A stretch of 14,436 nucleotides of DNA from [Eubacterium] saphenum (lineage in GTDB: Bacteria > Bacillota > Clostridia > Oscillospirales > Ruminococcaceae): positions 1-14,436 of the forward strand of contig SFHN01000013.1 of NCBI GenBank assembly GCA_004555635.1, in the 5' to 3' direction. A model generated the notes under the pieces. The model was not told the DNA's origin. It ran no database searches and saw nothing but the letters and a program-made list of their open reading frames with translations. Shown one piece after another: positions 5,739 to 13,715 of the stretch (the first letter of the stretch is position 1; each line of letters begins with the position of its first letter). Both the position numbers and the translations under genes were made by a program.

Positions 5739-6860
5739 TTGGGCAAAAAAATTTTGAGAGGACTCGGTTATTTTCTCACCGTAGTTATGCTTGCGGCGTG
5801 CGTCGGTCTTATCGCGGTTGCGGTTATGTTCGGCGCGGAGGGCGCTGTCAAGCTGTTCGGGTACAATGTTTTCATCGCGGATACAGACGAGTTCGACGGC
5901 GTGGCAAAAGGCAGCGCGGTTATTGCAAGCGATATCGGCGCATACGACATTGAGCCGGGAAATCTGCTTCTGTTCCGTTATGACGGCGAAGCCGTGCTTG
6001 GCTATGCAAAGGATATCTCGCTAAGCGACGGAAAGTACGTCATAACCGCGTTTGACAGCCACGGCGATTACAGTTTCACAGACGACGAGCTTATCGGCAA
6101 GGCGGAAATGTCCAGCCTTTTCTGGGGGAATATCATAGCGTTTATCAAAACCCCTTGGGGAATTGCGGTGATGGCGCTTCTGCCGTGTATCGCGCTTATT
6201 CTTTTCGATATCGCGAGAGCCGCCGCAGCAAAGCTCCCGCCGCCCGAGGTCGAGCCGCAGCTTAAATCCGACAGCCGCCCCGCGCAGATTTCGGGGCTGT
6301 CGGTAAAAGAGGACGGAAACGCGCAGTTTTCTCGCTCGGGTCAAACCTCACAGCCGTCTGCGGCTTCAGATGTTCTCTTTTCCTATTCGGGAAAGCAGGC
6401 GGAAAAAAAGCCCGATATAATCCCGCTTACCGAAAGGAAAAGCAGCGCTCCCGCGCCGAAAAGCGCAGACACTCCCGTTTCGGGAACTCCCGCTTCCGTC
6501 GCTGCAAGGCGGTATCTTGACAGCGCAAAGGCTTCGGCGGACGTTCGCCCCGACAGGAAAATCGGCGACACCGCAGAGATAAGGGATATTCCCAAAAAGA
6601 GCAAAAACGACGCGTTCTTCGCGCAGAGCGACGTTCCGCAAATCGGGCGGCAGAAGCCCTCGAAAAACCGCAGCGTAATCGACCTTGAGGACACGCTTGC
6701 TTCCATCGGCAGCAGGAGCGAAAAGCAGCCCACGGCAAAGCGCTCCTCCGAAATTCTCGCGTCAAGAGGCACCGCCGAGCTGAAGCTTGACGAGGCTGAC
6801 GACGAAAAAAGCAGCTACGACATCGACGAGATTATCGCGGGGCTTGGTCGGAAGAAATGA
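5739..6860 (+). CDS. Membrane protein with signal-peptidase-I-like (SipW-type) outer domain and long cytoplasmic tail
   Basis: This 373-residue protein starts at TTG 5739, preceded by AAGGGGTG (5721-5728). The next ATG (5787) would delete most of the first membrane helix, so TTG is preferred. Residues 10-32 are a membrane helix. Residues 33-135 form a beta-rich domain with the S26/SipW-like pattern (FDGVAKGSAVIASDI, IEPGNLLLFRYDGEAVLGYAKDI, GKAEMSSLFWG). Residues 141-160 are a second helix, as in SipW-type enzymes. The usual catalytic Ser-Met-x-Pro motif is not visible, so peptidase activity is doubtful. Residues 160-373 are a low-complexity Ser/Lys/Pro tail ending in two acidic helix-like segments (VIDLEDTLASIG, SYDIDEIIAGLGRKK) that may bind a partner. 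The stop codon overlaps the start of the ECF S-component gene, so the two are co-translated. Function unknown. Confidence 0.75.
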   Translation: MGKKILRGLGYFLTVVMLAACVGLIAVAVMFGAEGAVKLFGYNVFIADTDEFDGVAKGSAVIASDIGAYDIEPGNLLLFRYDGEAVLGYAKDISLSDGKYVITAFDSHGDYSFTDDELIGKAEMSSLFWGNIIAFIKTPWGIAVMALLPCIALILFDIARAAAAKLPPPEVEPQLKSDSRPAQISGLSVKEDGNAQFSRSGQTSQPSAASDVLFSYSGKQAEKKPDIIPLTERKSSAPAPKSADTPVSGTPASVAARRYLDSAKASADVRPDRKIGDTAEIRDIPKKSKNDAFFAQSDVPQIGRQKPSKNRSVIDLEDTLASIGSRSEKQPTAKRSSEILASRGTAELKLDEADDEKSSYDIDEIIAGLGRKK

Positions 6861-7540
6861 GAAAAGCAATTATTGCAGCGGTGCTGATTTTAGTGCCGCT
6901 GATTTCGGTTTTATCGGCGGTCGGCGGCTTTCTGCGCTATGACCTTGCGATGATGATTATCGCGGTGCTCTGCTGCGTGCCGTTTTTTTTGCAGTTTGAA
7001 AAGCGCACGCCGTCGGCTCGGGAGCTGGTTCTGGTTGCGGTTATGACGGCATTTTCGGCGGCGGGGAGGTTCATTTTTGCGCCGCTCCCCTTTTTCAAGC
7101 CTGTTTCCGCGATTGTCATTATTGCGGGAATGTACTTCGGCGCGAGCGCGGGATTTATGACGGGTTCGCTGTCCGCGGTGATTTCCAACATCTACTTCGG
7201 GCAGGGCGCGTGGACGCCGTTTCAGATGTTCTGCTGGGGTATGATTGGGCTTGCCGCAGGGCTTCTTAACAGGAAAAATCTGCTCGAAAAGGCTGTGCCG
7301 CTGTGCATTTTTGGCGTGCTTTCCGGCGTGTTTTACTCGCTCGTTATGGACGTTTGGACAACGCTGTCGATAGACGGGACTTTCTCGCTTGCGCGGTGGC
7401 TTGCGGCGGTGATTTCCGCGCTGCCGATTACGGCTGTTTACGCAGTATCCAACGTCGTTTTCCTGTTGGCGCTAAGAAAGCCGCTCGGCAGACGGCTGGT
7501 ACGGCTGAAAACAAAGTACGGGGTCTTTGAGCAGGAATAG
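6857..7540 (+). CDS. ECF-type transporter substrate-binding (S) component
   Basis: This 227-residue, very hydrophobic protein has about six membrane helices. The block from residue 55 to 130 (ELVLVAVMTAFSAAGRFIF, then SAIVIIAGMYFGASAGFMTG and FGQGAWTPFQMFCWGMIG) is typical of S components of energy-coupling-factor vitamin importers. The alanine-rich first helix of that block is where S components dock on the EcfT scaffold. The FGQG-WTP-Q-F pattern reminds me of S components associated with cobalamin or related cofactors, but the substrate is a guess, and no riboswitch is visible upstream. EcfA and EcfT are absent here, so a shared group II energising module elsewhere is expected. The ATG overlaps the stop of the preceding gene (ATGA at 6857-6860). 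A terminator follows. Confidence 0.85.
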   Translation: MRKAIIAAVLILVPLISVLSAVGGFLRYDLAMMIIAVLCCVPFFLQFEKRTPSARELVLVAVMTAFSAAGRFIFAPLPFFKPVSAIVIIAGMYFGASAGFMTGSLSAVISNIYFGQGAWTPFQMFCWGMIGLAAGLLNRKNLLEKAVPLCIFGVLSGVFYSLVMDVWTTLSIDGTFSLARWLAAVISALPITAVYAVSNVVFLLALRKPLGRRLVRLKTKYGVFEQE

Positions 7541-7555
7541 TTTGTGCATATAATT

Positions 7556-7594
7556 AACGCCGCCCCTGACGCGTTGTCTGAGGGCGGCGTTTTT
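7556..7594. terminator. Bidirectional intrinsic terminator
   Basis: AACGCCGCCC (7556-7565) pairs with GGGCGGCGTT (7582-7591), with TTTT continuing on the plus strand. On the minus strand the stem is followed by AATTATA. It separates the convergent ECF S-component and CotH-domain genes, and its plus-strand role is the stronger. Confidence 0.85.
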
Positions 7595-7600
7595 ATGCGG

Positions 7601-9022
7601 TTAAAGGTTTTCGTCAATCCACTTATAGCGGGTGTTCAGAAAGCGTCTGATGTATCCTATCTGCTCGTTATAGGTGGAATACTGCGCCATCTGCCGTGGC
7701 TGAAAGCCGTTTGCAATGCTAAGCGTATCCCACACGGCAAAGTTCTCGTCAGCCGAAGCGCCGATAAGCTTCTGCGCTTCCTCCATCGTTGAGATAGCGC
7801 ACTCAAGAAGTCCGACCTTCACCTCGTCCCAGCGCGCACGCGCACGCGCGCGGAAATCGGGGTCGGTCATCAGGTAGTTGAACCAGTTCACGCCAATGTA
7901 TGAGGAGCTGTTAGAATTTCCGACAGTCGCCCAGTCGTCGTAGCGGGGATTGTCCGCGTACATATTTCCGAAAGCGAGGTCAAAGTCCCACACGGGACCC
8001 ATCTTCAGCCGCTGTCCCCTGTCCTTCGTCAGAAAGCAGCTTCTGTGGAAGCAGGAGTCTGCGTTGTAGGTAAGCTCGTGAAGAATGAACCAATCAATGA
8101 AATTGTCGGTGTCAATGTATGTGTCGTAATTCGTGAGCGTTGTCACAGCGTTGTCGGCGAGCGTAACATATTTGTAGATGTAATCGTAGTTTTCCTGCTT
8201 CAGCTTGTCATCGGCGGGAGCCTTTATCATCACGTTTTTCGCGCAGCCCGACGGGAAATCGAAGAACTCCAGCCCGCGGGCGTCATACGCGGGGTCTGCG
8301 CCGCCCACCTCGAGGAGATAGCCCGTGTTCGGGGAATCGTCGCGCTCGTCAAGCGGCAGGCGCGAATTCTTCGATTCGACAAGCTCACCGAGCGTGTAAA
8401 TGCCCTGATATACGCCGTTCATATAAAGATTTACGGGAACAGCCTTCGGCGTAAACTCAAAGCTGCCGAGGTACTCCGCCATCGAAAACGCAATCAGGTT
8501 GCGCGCCATCGACTCGTCTGCGTAGTTTGACAGCAGCGCCCAGTTCTTCGAGGCGGTCATTCCGAGCAGCGACTCCTTCTCGTCAAGCTTCAGTTTATAC
8601 GGCTTCTTGGGCCACTCCCAAGTCGAATGTCCCCTGCCGCGGATAGTCGCGGAAAGAGGCTTTGTGCTTGGGTAATCGTCGGTCATAGAACTGTCGATTT
8701 CTATGCGGCACTCGGTGTATTCGTCGCGGGAAATTTCACCGTTTACGGTGAGGAAAACGGACGGTATGAGCGCTTCGGTTTCCTGCCCCGGCTCGCCCAA
8801 AATCTCCTTTTGCATACCTCCCCAGGTGTCGCTGAGGCTCTCGGGGTTGTAGTCGGGAGTATAATACGGGTCTTCCATAGGAATAACCGCAGCAGGCTCG
8901 CCGCTGTTTGTGCTTTCCGAAGGAGAAGTCTGCCCGCTTCCCGAGGAAACGGTGTCACCCGAACAGCCGGACATAGAAACCATCAAAGCCGCGCAGACCG
9001 CCGCGCACAAAGCTCTTTTCAT
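7601..9022 (-). CDS. CotH-kinase-domain lipoprotein
   Basis: This 473-residue protein begins at ATG 9022, where GGAGGT (9028-9033) lies five bases upstream and a lipoprotein signal peptide follows (MKRALCAAVC to MSGC, Cys20). An in-frame start 32 codons further upstream has neither and lies inside the promoter. Residues 21-80 are a Ser/Pro/Glu linker. Residues 90-460 match the CotH family: ATIRGRGHSTW (about 125-135), KKPYKLKLDEKESLLGM, the LLSNYADESMARN block (163-175), YMNGVYQGIYTLGE, and the metal-binding GPVWDFDLAFGN (342-353, D346 and D348). CotH of Bacillus spores is an atypical protein kinase. In fibre-degrading Ruminococcaceae, CotH domains occur on surface and cellulosome-associated proteins. 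This one is divergent from a GH5 lipoprotein, which suggests a role in polysaccharide handling at the cell surface. The target is unknown. Confidence 0.9.
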   Translation of the reverse strand: MKRALCAAVCAALMVSMSGCSGDTVSSGSGQTSPSESTNSGEPAAVIPMEDPYYTPDYNPESLSDTWGGMQKEILGEPGQETEALIPSVFLTVNGEISRDEYTECRIEIDSSMTDDYPSTKPLSATIRGRGHSTWEWPKKPYKLKLDEKESLLGMTASKNWALLSNYADESMARNLIAFSMAEYLGSFEFTPKAVPVNLYMNGVYQGIYTLGELVESKNSRLPLDERDDSPNTGYLLEVGGADPAYDARGLEFFDFPSGCAKNVMIKAPADDKLKQENYDYIYKYVTLADNAVTTLTNYDTYIDTDNFIDWFILHELTYNADSCFHRSCFLTKDRGQRLKMGPVWDFDLAFGNMYADNPRYDDWATVGNSNSSSYIGVNWFNYLMTDPDFRARARARWDEVKVGLLECAISTMEEAQKLIGASADENFAVWDTLSIANGFQPRQMAQYSTYNEQIGYIRRFLNTRYKWIDENL

Positions 9023-9089
9023 ACAATACCTCCGAACCGCAGCAGCATTTTGCAAACAATACTGCAGAGTAACATTTTTATACAAATTT

Positions 9090-9118
9090 ATTATACTAAA
9101 ATTTCCGCAAATTGTCAA
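9090..9118 (-). promoter_or_regulatory. Consensus promoter of the CotH-domain gene
   Basis: On the minus strand, TTGACA (9113-9118), a 17-base spacer and TATAAT (9090-9095) are a perfect promoter. The transcript would start about 60 bases before the ATG at 9022. Confidence 0.85.
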
Positions 9119-9177
9119 GGCGAGAAAATACTCCCGACTATAACTTTTTTCCCAGAGTGATTTCTATATGAAACCTC

Positions 9178-9206
9178 TTGCTTTTAACGCGAAAATATTA
9201 TATAAT
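9178..9206 (+). promoter_or_regulatory. Promoter of the GH5 gene and downstream operon
   Basis: TTGCTT (9178-9183), a 17-base spacer and perfect TATAAT (9201-9206) precede the ribosome binding site AAGGAG (9234-9239) and ATG 9247. The weaker -35 box contrasts with the perfect divergent promoter at 9090-9118. About 60 bases between the two -35 boxes could hold a regulator site, but no clear palindrome is visible there. Confidence 0.75.
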
Positions 9207-9246
9207 AGTGGTGGCAGTTTATTACCGAAACATAAGGAGAAAAACT

Positions 9247-11034
9247 ATGAAGCTAAAACAGATTATCGCGGCTGCGGTATGCGCCGTAATGACAATTGCC
9301 TGCGCCGGCTGTACAAAGGACACACCCTCCTCGCAGCCCGATGCGCCCGAAAGCGCCCCCTCGCAGGACGCTCCCGCAGGTGAGGAAAACGACCTCACCT
9401 CGCTAGAAGTGATAAGGCTGATGGGCAACGGCATTAACCTTGGAAACACGCTTGAGGCATATGCGCACCGGAACTACCTTTCGGGGTCTGACCCAACCTC
9501 TGCCGAAACCGTCTGGGGACAGCCCAAAACCACCGCCGAGATGATTAACGGAATGAAAGCAGCGGGCTTTGACACGCTGCGCATTCCCGTTGCCTGGACA
9601 AACGGAATGAACTTTGAAAGCGGCGACTACACCATCGACGAGCGCCTTATGGCGAGGGTCGAGGAGGTCGTAAACTATGCGCTCGATGCAGATATGTACG
9701 TTATCATAAACGACCACTGGGACGGCGGCTGGTGGGGTATGTTCGGCTCGCCCGACGAAAACGTGCGCAAGCAGGCGGACGAGATGTACAAGTCTATGTG
9801 GACGCAGATTGGCACGCGCTTTAAGAACTATTCCTACAAGCTGATTTTCGAGGCGGCAAACGAGGAGCTTGGCGACAGGCTCAACGACTCGGATATCACG
9901 GGCGTAAAAGGCACGCTGTCTAAGGACGAGTGCTATGCCGAAACCAACCGAATAAACAGCGAGTTTGTAAAGACAATCCGTGCGCTCGGCGGGAGAAACT
10001 CCGACCGCTTCCTGCTGATTGCGGGCTACAACACCGACATCACCTGCACGGCGGACGACCGCTTCGTAATGCCCGAGGACACCGCACAGAACAAGCTTCT
10101 GCTGTCGGTTCACTACTACACGCCGTGGGACTACTGCGGCACGGAGAGCATAAATCAGTGGGGCTCCGTTACCGACTACAACGAGCAGAACAAGCTGTTC
10201 AAGACGCTCAGCAAATTCTCCGAGGCGGGCTACGGCGTGGTTATCGGCGAGTATGCGGTTATGTCCTCAAAGGGAGTTAAGCCCGATACGGACAAGTTCT
10301 ACACAAACGTTATGGACAACTGCGACCTGTACGACTTCTGCCCCGTGCTGTGGGACTGCAGCGACTTCTTCAAGCGCAGCACTCTGACTGCTTCCGACGA
10401 AACGCTGGCGGCGCTGTTCCTTGCGAGAAGCTACGACAACGAAAAGTCGAAGTCCCTTGACGATATAAAAACAGCCGCGCAGAACAGCCTTGACAGCGCG
10501 ATGAAGAACGCCGAGGACGAAATGCTTTCCGATATCGACATCCCTGCGGCAGACGACAAGGCGGTCGCTTGGATAATGTTCGCAAGCGGCGATTACAGCG
10601 TTTCTTACTGCGTCGGCGACATCTATGACCCGACAAACAAGACGAAGGGAATTGTCGCGAAAAACGCCGAGATTACGGGCGAGGGCAAATATACCGTAAG
10701 CCTTGATTTCTCGGGCTGCGGCGCGGCAAAGGGCTGCTCGTTCTCCGCGCTCGGCATTTCAAACGGCGAAACGCTGTTCCCCGACTATGTGATAACGATA
10801 GAGCAGCTTCTGATTAACGGCGAGCCTGCCGAGCTTTCGGGAAAGAACTACACAAGCTCCGACGACGGAAAATGCACCCGCACGAACCTGTACAACGGGT
10901 GGGTGGGCGTTGTTCCCGACGACGCAAGAACGCTTGACAGCGACATTTCGGGCTGCTCGGCACAGATTATGAACATCGGCGCAAAGCAGAAGGTAAATTC
11001 CATCGAGATTACTTTCTCGTTTGACAAGCCCTAA
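9247..11034 (+). CDS. GH5 glycoside hydrolase (endoglucanase-like) lipoprotein with C-terminal accessory domain
   Basis: This 595-residue protein starts at ATG 9247, after AAGGAG. A lipoprotein signal peptide ends at Cys22 (ACAGC; Cys19 is possible). A Pro/Ser/Glu linker runs to about residue 50. The GH5 barrel spans residues 52-400: MGNGINLGNTLEAY (59-72), FDTLRIPVAW with Arg112, IINDHWDGGWW (153-163), catalytic acid/base Glu206 in EAANEE, HYYTPW (289-294), nucleophile Glu335 in VVIGEYAV, and substrate-stacking Trp369. These residues cover the full GH5 active site, so a retaining beta-glucanase is expected, most likely acting on cellulose or a related beta-glucan. Residues about 438-595 form a beta-rich C-terminal domain with conserved-looking aromatics (W442, Y454, W552), probably carbohydrate-binding; I cannot assign a family. 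No dockerin is present, so the enzyme is tethered by lipid. It is the first gene of the operon reaching rlmA. Confidence 0.93.
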   Translation: MKLKQIIAAAVCAVMTIACAGCTKDTPSSQPDAPESAPSQDAPAGEENDLTSLEVIRLMGNGINLGNTLEAYAHRNYLSGSDPTSAETVWGQPKTTAEMINGMKAAGFDTLRIPVAWTNGMNFESGDYTIDERLMARVEEVVNYALDADMYVIINDHWDGGWWGMFGSPDENVRKQADEMYKSMWTQIGTRFKNYSYKLIFEAANEELGDRLNDSDITGVKGTLSKDECYAETNRINSEFVKTIRALGGRNSDRFLLIAGYNTDITCTADDRFVMPEDTAQNKLLLSVHYYTPWDYCGTESINQWGSVTDYNEQNKLFKTLSKFSEAGYGVVIGEYAVMSSKGVKPDTDKFYTNVMDNCDLYDFCPVLWDCSDFFKRSTLTASDETLAALFLARSYDNEKSKSLDDIKTAAQNSLDSAMKNAEDEMLSDIDIPAADDKAVAWIMFASGDYSVSYCVGDIYDPTNKTKGIVAKNAEITGEGKYTVSLDFSGCGAAKGCSFSALGISNGETLFPDYVITIEQLLINGEPAELSGKNYTSSDDGKCTRTNLYNGWVGVVPDDARTLDSDISGCSAQIMNIGAKQKVNSIEITFSFDKP

Positions 11035-11055
11035 GAAAACGAAAGGAGCTGCGGT

Positions 11056-11931
11056 ATGTCATACTTCATCTGCCCCGTCTGCGCGGAAAAGCACGGCGCC
11101 GCCGCTCCCGCGCTTAACCGAGAGGGCGCAGTGCTGCGCTGCGAAAAAGGGCACAGCTTTGACATATCCTCAAAGGGGTATGTTAACCTGCTGCTGTCGC
11201 AGCACAAAAACACGAAAGACCCCGGCGACAGCAAGGAAATGGCAGCAGCAAGGCGGCTGTTCCTTTCGAGCGGAGCGTATCAGCCGCTGAAGGACAGCCT
11301 GTGCGCGGCGGCAGCAGAGTGCTGCAGGGATAATTCCGCGCCGGTAATAGCGGACTGCGGCTGCGGCGAGGGATATTACACCGAGGGGTTATACGACGCG
11401 CTTTGCCGCGGCGGGAATACGCCCGAGATTTTCGCGGTGGATATCAGCAAAAACGTGCTCGCGGCGGCAAAGCCAAGGTTCAGGGAGCGCAAAATTCACG
11501 CGGCGGCGGCAAGCTGCTTTCGTATGCCGCTGCCTGATGAATGCGTTGACCTTGCGGCGGTTGTGTTTGCGCCGTTTTGCAGGGAGGAGCTGCTGCGCAT
11601 TGTAAAACAGGGCGGGTATGTCATTGACGTTATCCCCGCGCGCGAGCACCTCTACGAGCTTAAAGAGCTGCTCTATGAGCACCCCTACTACAACGAGGTT
11701 AAGCCCTACGGCATAGACGGGCTTGCGCTTGCAGACAAGCGCGAGGTGAGCTATGAGCTGACGATTACGGAGCAGGAAATGCTGAACGCGCTGTTCACGA
11801 TGACCCCGTACTACTACAAAACTTCCCCCGCAGACAGCGCCGCGCTGTACAGCTACTTCGGCACGCACAGCGTTTTTAAGGTGCGCGCGGCTTTTGAGAT
11901 ACTGATTTACCGAAAGGAGCGAGAACGTTGA
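11056..11931 (+). CDS. rlmA: 23S rRNA guanine-N1 methyltransferase, RlmA family
   Basis: This 291-residue protein has the RlmA layout. An N-terminal zinc finger has Cys6, Cys9, Cys29 and His33 as ligands (CPVC and CEKGHSFD). It is followed by the family hallmark KGYVNLL and a GDSKEMAAARR block (57-67). The SAM-binding motif I is IADCGCGEGYY (98-108), and FAPFCREELLRIVKQGG (171-187) is the later Rossmann strand. RlmA enzymes methylate N1 of G745 or G748 in helix 35 of 23S rRNA, at the peptide exit tunnel. Gram-positive members (RlmAII, TlrB) use G748, and TlrB contributes to tylosin resistance. The ATG follows GAAAGGAG (11041-11048) only 21 bases after the GH5 stop, with no terminator between. 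The last bases overlap the TTG start of the next gene. Confidence 0.9.
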   Translation: MSYFICPVCAEKHGAAAPALNREGAVLRCEKGHSFDISSKGYVNLLLSQHKNTKDPGDSKEMAAARRLFLSSGAYQPLKDSLCAAAAECCRDNSAPVIADCGCGEGYYTEGLYDALCRGGNTPEIFAVDISKNVLAAAKPRFRERKIHAAAASCFRMPLPDECVDLAAVVFAPFCREELLRIVKQGGYVIDVIPAREHLYELKELLYEHPYYNEVKPYGIDGLALADKREVSYELTITEQEMLNALFTMTPYYYKTSPADSAALYSYFGTHSVFKVRAAFEILIYRKERER

Positions 11932-13427
11932 TAATTCTTCCCGAGCAGGTAAATAAAGCTATCGAAATGCTTGAGGCGGAGGGCTATGACGCGTATATCG
12001 CGGGCGGCTGCGTACGCGAGCTGCTTGTCGGAGAGGGTGTTCCCGACTTTGACATAGCGACAAACGCGGGGATAAACGATATCCTGTACACTTTCAGGGA
12101 CTACCGTATTTCCGACGAGGGAAAAAGCAGGGGCGAAATTCTTGTGACGATTGCGGGCGTGATTATACAGATTGCGCCGTATCGCAAGGGCGTTGTCGGA
12201 AACCGCGTATTTTACGCCGAAACGCTTGAAGAAGACTTGTTCTGCCGCGGCTTTTCGGTGGACGCTATGGCTTATTCCCCGAAAGACGGGCTGATTGACC
12301 CGTTCGGCGGGCACCTTTGTATGTCCGAGGACAAAAAGCTGCTGGTTGCGGTCGGCGAAAATACGACCCGCACGGTTAAGGTAAACGGCAAGAAAACCAC
12401 CGAGGAGTTCTACGATATGTCGCGGTGCTTTACCGACAAGCCGTCGCGTATTCTGGAGGCGATGCGGCGCTGCGCCGAGGAGGACTATTCCATCGAGGAA
12501 AACACGCGCCTTGCGATGATGGAGAACATCGAATGCTTCTCCTACGCGGAAAAGGAACTTGTCCGCCGCGAGCTTACCCGCATTGTTACGGGAAGATACG
12601 TTACAAAGGCGCTTATCGAAAACCACGACATTCTGTCGGCGGTTATCCCCGAGATTCTCCCCTGCGTGGGGCTTGAGCAGCGCTCGCCGCATCACGAGTT
12701 TACCGTCTGGGAGCATATCGCGCGGGCAACAGGCTTTGTTCAGCCCGAGCCTGTTCTGCGCTTTGCAATGCTGTTTCACGACATCGGAAAGCCCGACGCG
12801 ATGTTTATCGACTTCACGGGCAGGGGGCATTTCCGCGGTCACGCGGAGCGCAGCCGCCTGCTTGCCGAGGGGATAATGCGGCGCCTTGAGTTTGACACGG
12901 AAATCAGCGAGGAAATCAGCAGGCTGATTTACCGCCACGATATGGATATTCCCGAGGACAAAAAGCAGCTAAAGGCGCTTATGCGCAGCTTTGGCGCGCA
13001 GGAGCTGAAAAAGCTGCTGCTGTGCGAGATAGCCGACAACCGCGCAAAGCACGAAAACACCGAGTGCGAGCCTGTGCCTACGCTTCGCAGGGCTTTGGCG
13101 GCGCTAAACGAGATAATCGACTCCGACGAATGCTACGACATACGCTCGCTTGCGGTTACAAAGCGCGACCTTATGGAACGCAGGCTGGTGCGAAACGAGC
13201 GCGAGGCGGAGGAGCTTCTGAACGTGCTGTTCGAGATAGTGCTTGACAAGCCGTCGTTTAACAACAAGCTTATGCTGCTGGATATGGCAGAGCGCAGCAA
13301 AAGCAAGCTTGAGCAGATTGCGGCGGAGCGCGAGAGAAAGCTTGCCGAGGAGCAGCGCCGCCGCGAGGAGCTTATGCAAAAGCAGGCGAAAAAGGGGCTG
13401 TTTTCGCGAAAGGACAAACGGAGGTAA
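11928..13427 (+). CDS. cca: CCA-adding tRNA nucleotidyltransferase-like protein with HD domain, divergent
   Basis: This 499-residue protein has the class II tRNA nucleotidyltransferase plan. Motif A is AGGCVRELLVGEG with catalytic D40-F-D42. A LIDPFGG turn lies at 122-128, helical RNA-binding domains occupy about 170-260, and an HD phosphohydrolase-type domain has HDIGK (284-288) and HFRGHAERS. The family adds or repairs the 3' CCA of tRNA. Several positions differ from the canonical pattern: LARRDFTINAMA is replaced by LFCRGFSVDAMA (104-114), the EDxxRxxR motif reads DKPSRILE, and about 25 extra residues sit before it. The C-terminal 45 residues are a charged helix rich in Glu/Arg/Lys. The start is TTG 11928, with AAGGAG eight bases upstream, overlapping the rlmA stop (TTGA). 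A 343-codon frame on the opposite strand is a shadow. Confidence 0.88.
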   Translation: MIILPEQVNKAIEMLEAEGYDAYIAGGCVRELLVGEGVPDFDIATNAGINDILYTFRDYRISDEGKSRGEILVTIAGVIIQIAPYRKGVVGNRVFYAETLEEDLFCRGFSVDAMAYSPKDGLIDPFGGHLCMSEDKKLLVAVGENTTRTVKVNGKKTTEEFYDMSRCFTDKPSRILEAMRRCAEEDYSIEENTRLAMMENIECFSYAEKELVRRELTRIVTGRYVTKALIENHDILSAVIPEILPCVGLEQRSPHHEFTVWEHIARATGFVQPEPVLRFAMLFHDIGKPDAMFIDFTGRGHFRGHAERSRLLAEGIMRRLEFDTEISEEISRLIYRHDMDIPEDKKQLKALMRSFGAQELKKLLLCEIADNRAKHENTECEPVPTLRRALAALNEIIDSDECYDIRSLAVTKRDLMERRLVRNEREAEELLNVLFEIVLDKPSFNNKLMLLDMAERSKSKLEQIAAERERKLAEEQRRREELMQKQAKKGLFSRKDKRR

Positions 13428-13433
13428 CGTATT

Positions 13434-13715
13434 ATGACGGAAAAGCAGCTTACAGCGGGAACGGTGGTTCAGCATTTCAAGCGCAGAATGCTTACAGCCG
13501 GCGAACGTGCGGAAAGCACGAAATATCTCTATGAGATAATCGGCACGGCAGAGCACACAGAAAGCGGCGAAAGGCTTGTGATTTACAGGGCGCTTTACGG
13601 CGGGTGCCGCATTTACGCGCGGCCGCTGGATATGTTCCTGTCTAAGACCGACAGGGCGAAATACCCCGAAGCCGAGCAGGAATACCGCTTTGAAATTGTG
13701 GAGGAAAAGGAATGA
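13434..13715 (+). CDS. DUF1653 family protein
   Basis: This small 93-residue cytoplasmic protein has the DUF1653 pattern: QHFKRR near the start (13-18), [20 protein letters not shown] (31-50), [19 protein letters not shown] (51-69), and a final RFEIVEE. Proteins of this family are short beta-barrel-like domains of unknown function. The ATG lies six bases after the stop of the CCA-type gene and eight bases after GGAGGT (13420-13425). The end overlaps the GNAT gene by ATGA, so the two are translationally coupled. Confidence 0.88.
   Translation: MTEKQLTAGTVVQHFKRRMLTAGERAESTKYLYEIIGTAEHTESGERLVIYRALYGGCRIYARPLDMFLSKTDRAKYPEAEQEYRFEIVEEKE

Noticed and set aside
9023-9118. Upstream start at 9118 for the CotH-domain gene
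   Set aside because: It lies within the -35 box of the promoter and would put 32 residues before an intact lipoprotein signal peptide.
9403-10113. 236-codon minus-strand open frame
   Set aside because: It is antisense to the catalytic barrel of the GH5 gene and shows no recognisable domain.
11907-12938. 343-codon minus-strand open frame
   Set aside because: It is antisense to the CCA-type gene, whose motifs are clear. It has no ribosome binding site and shadow-like composition.
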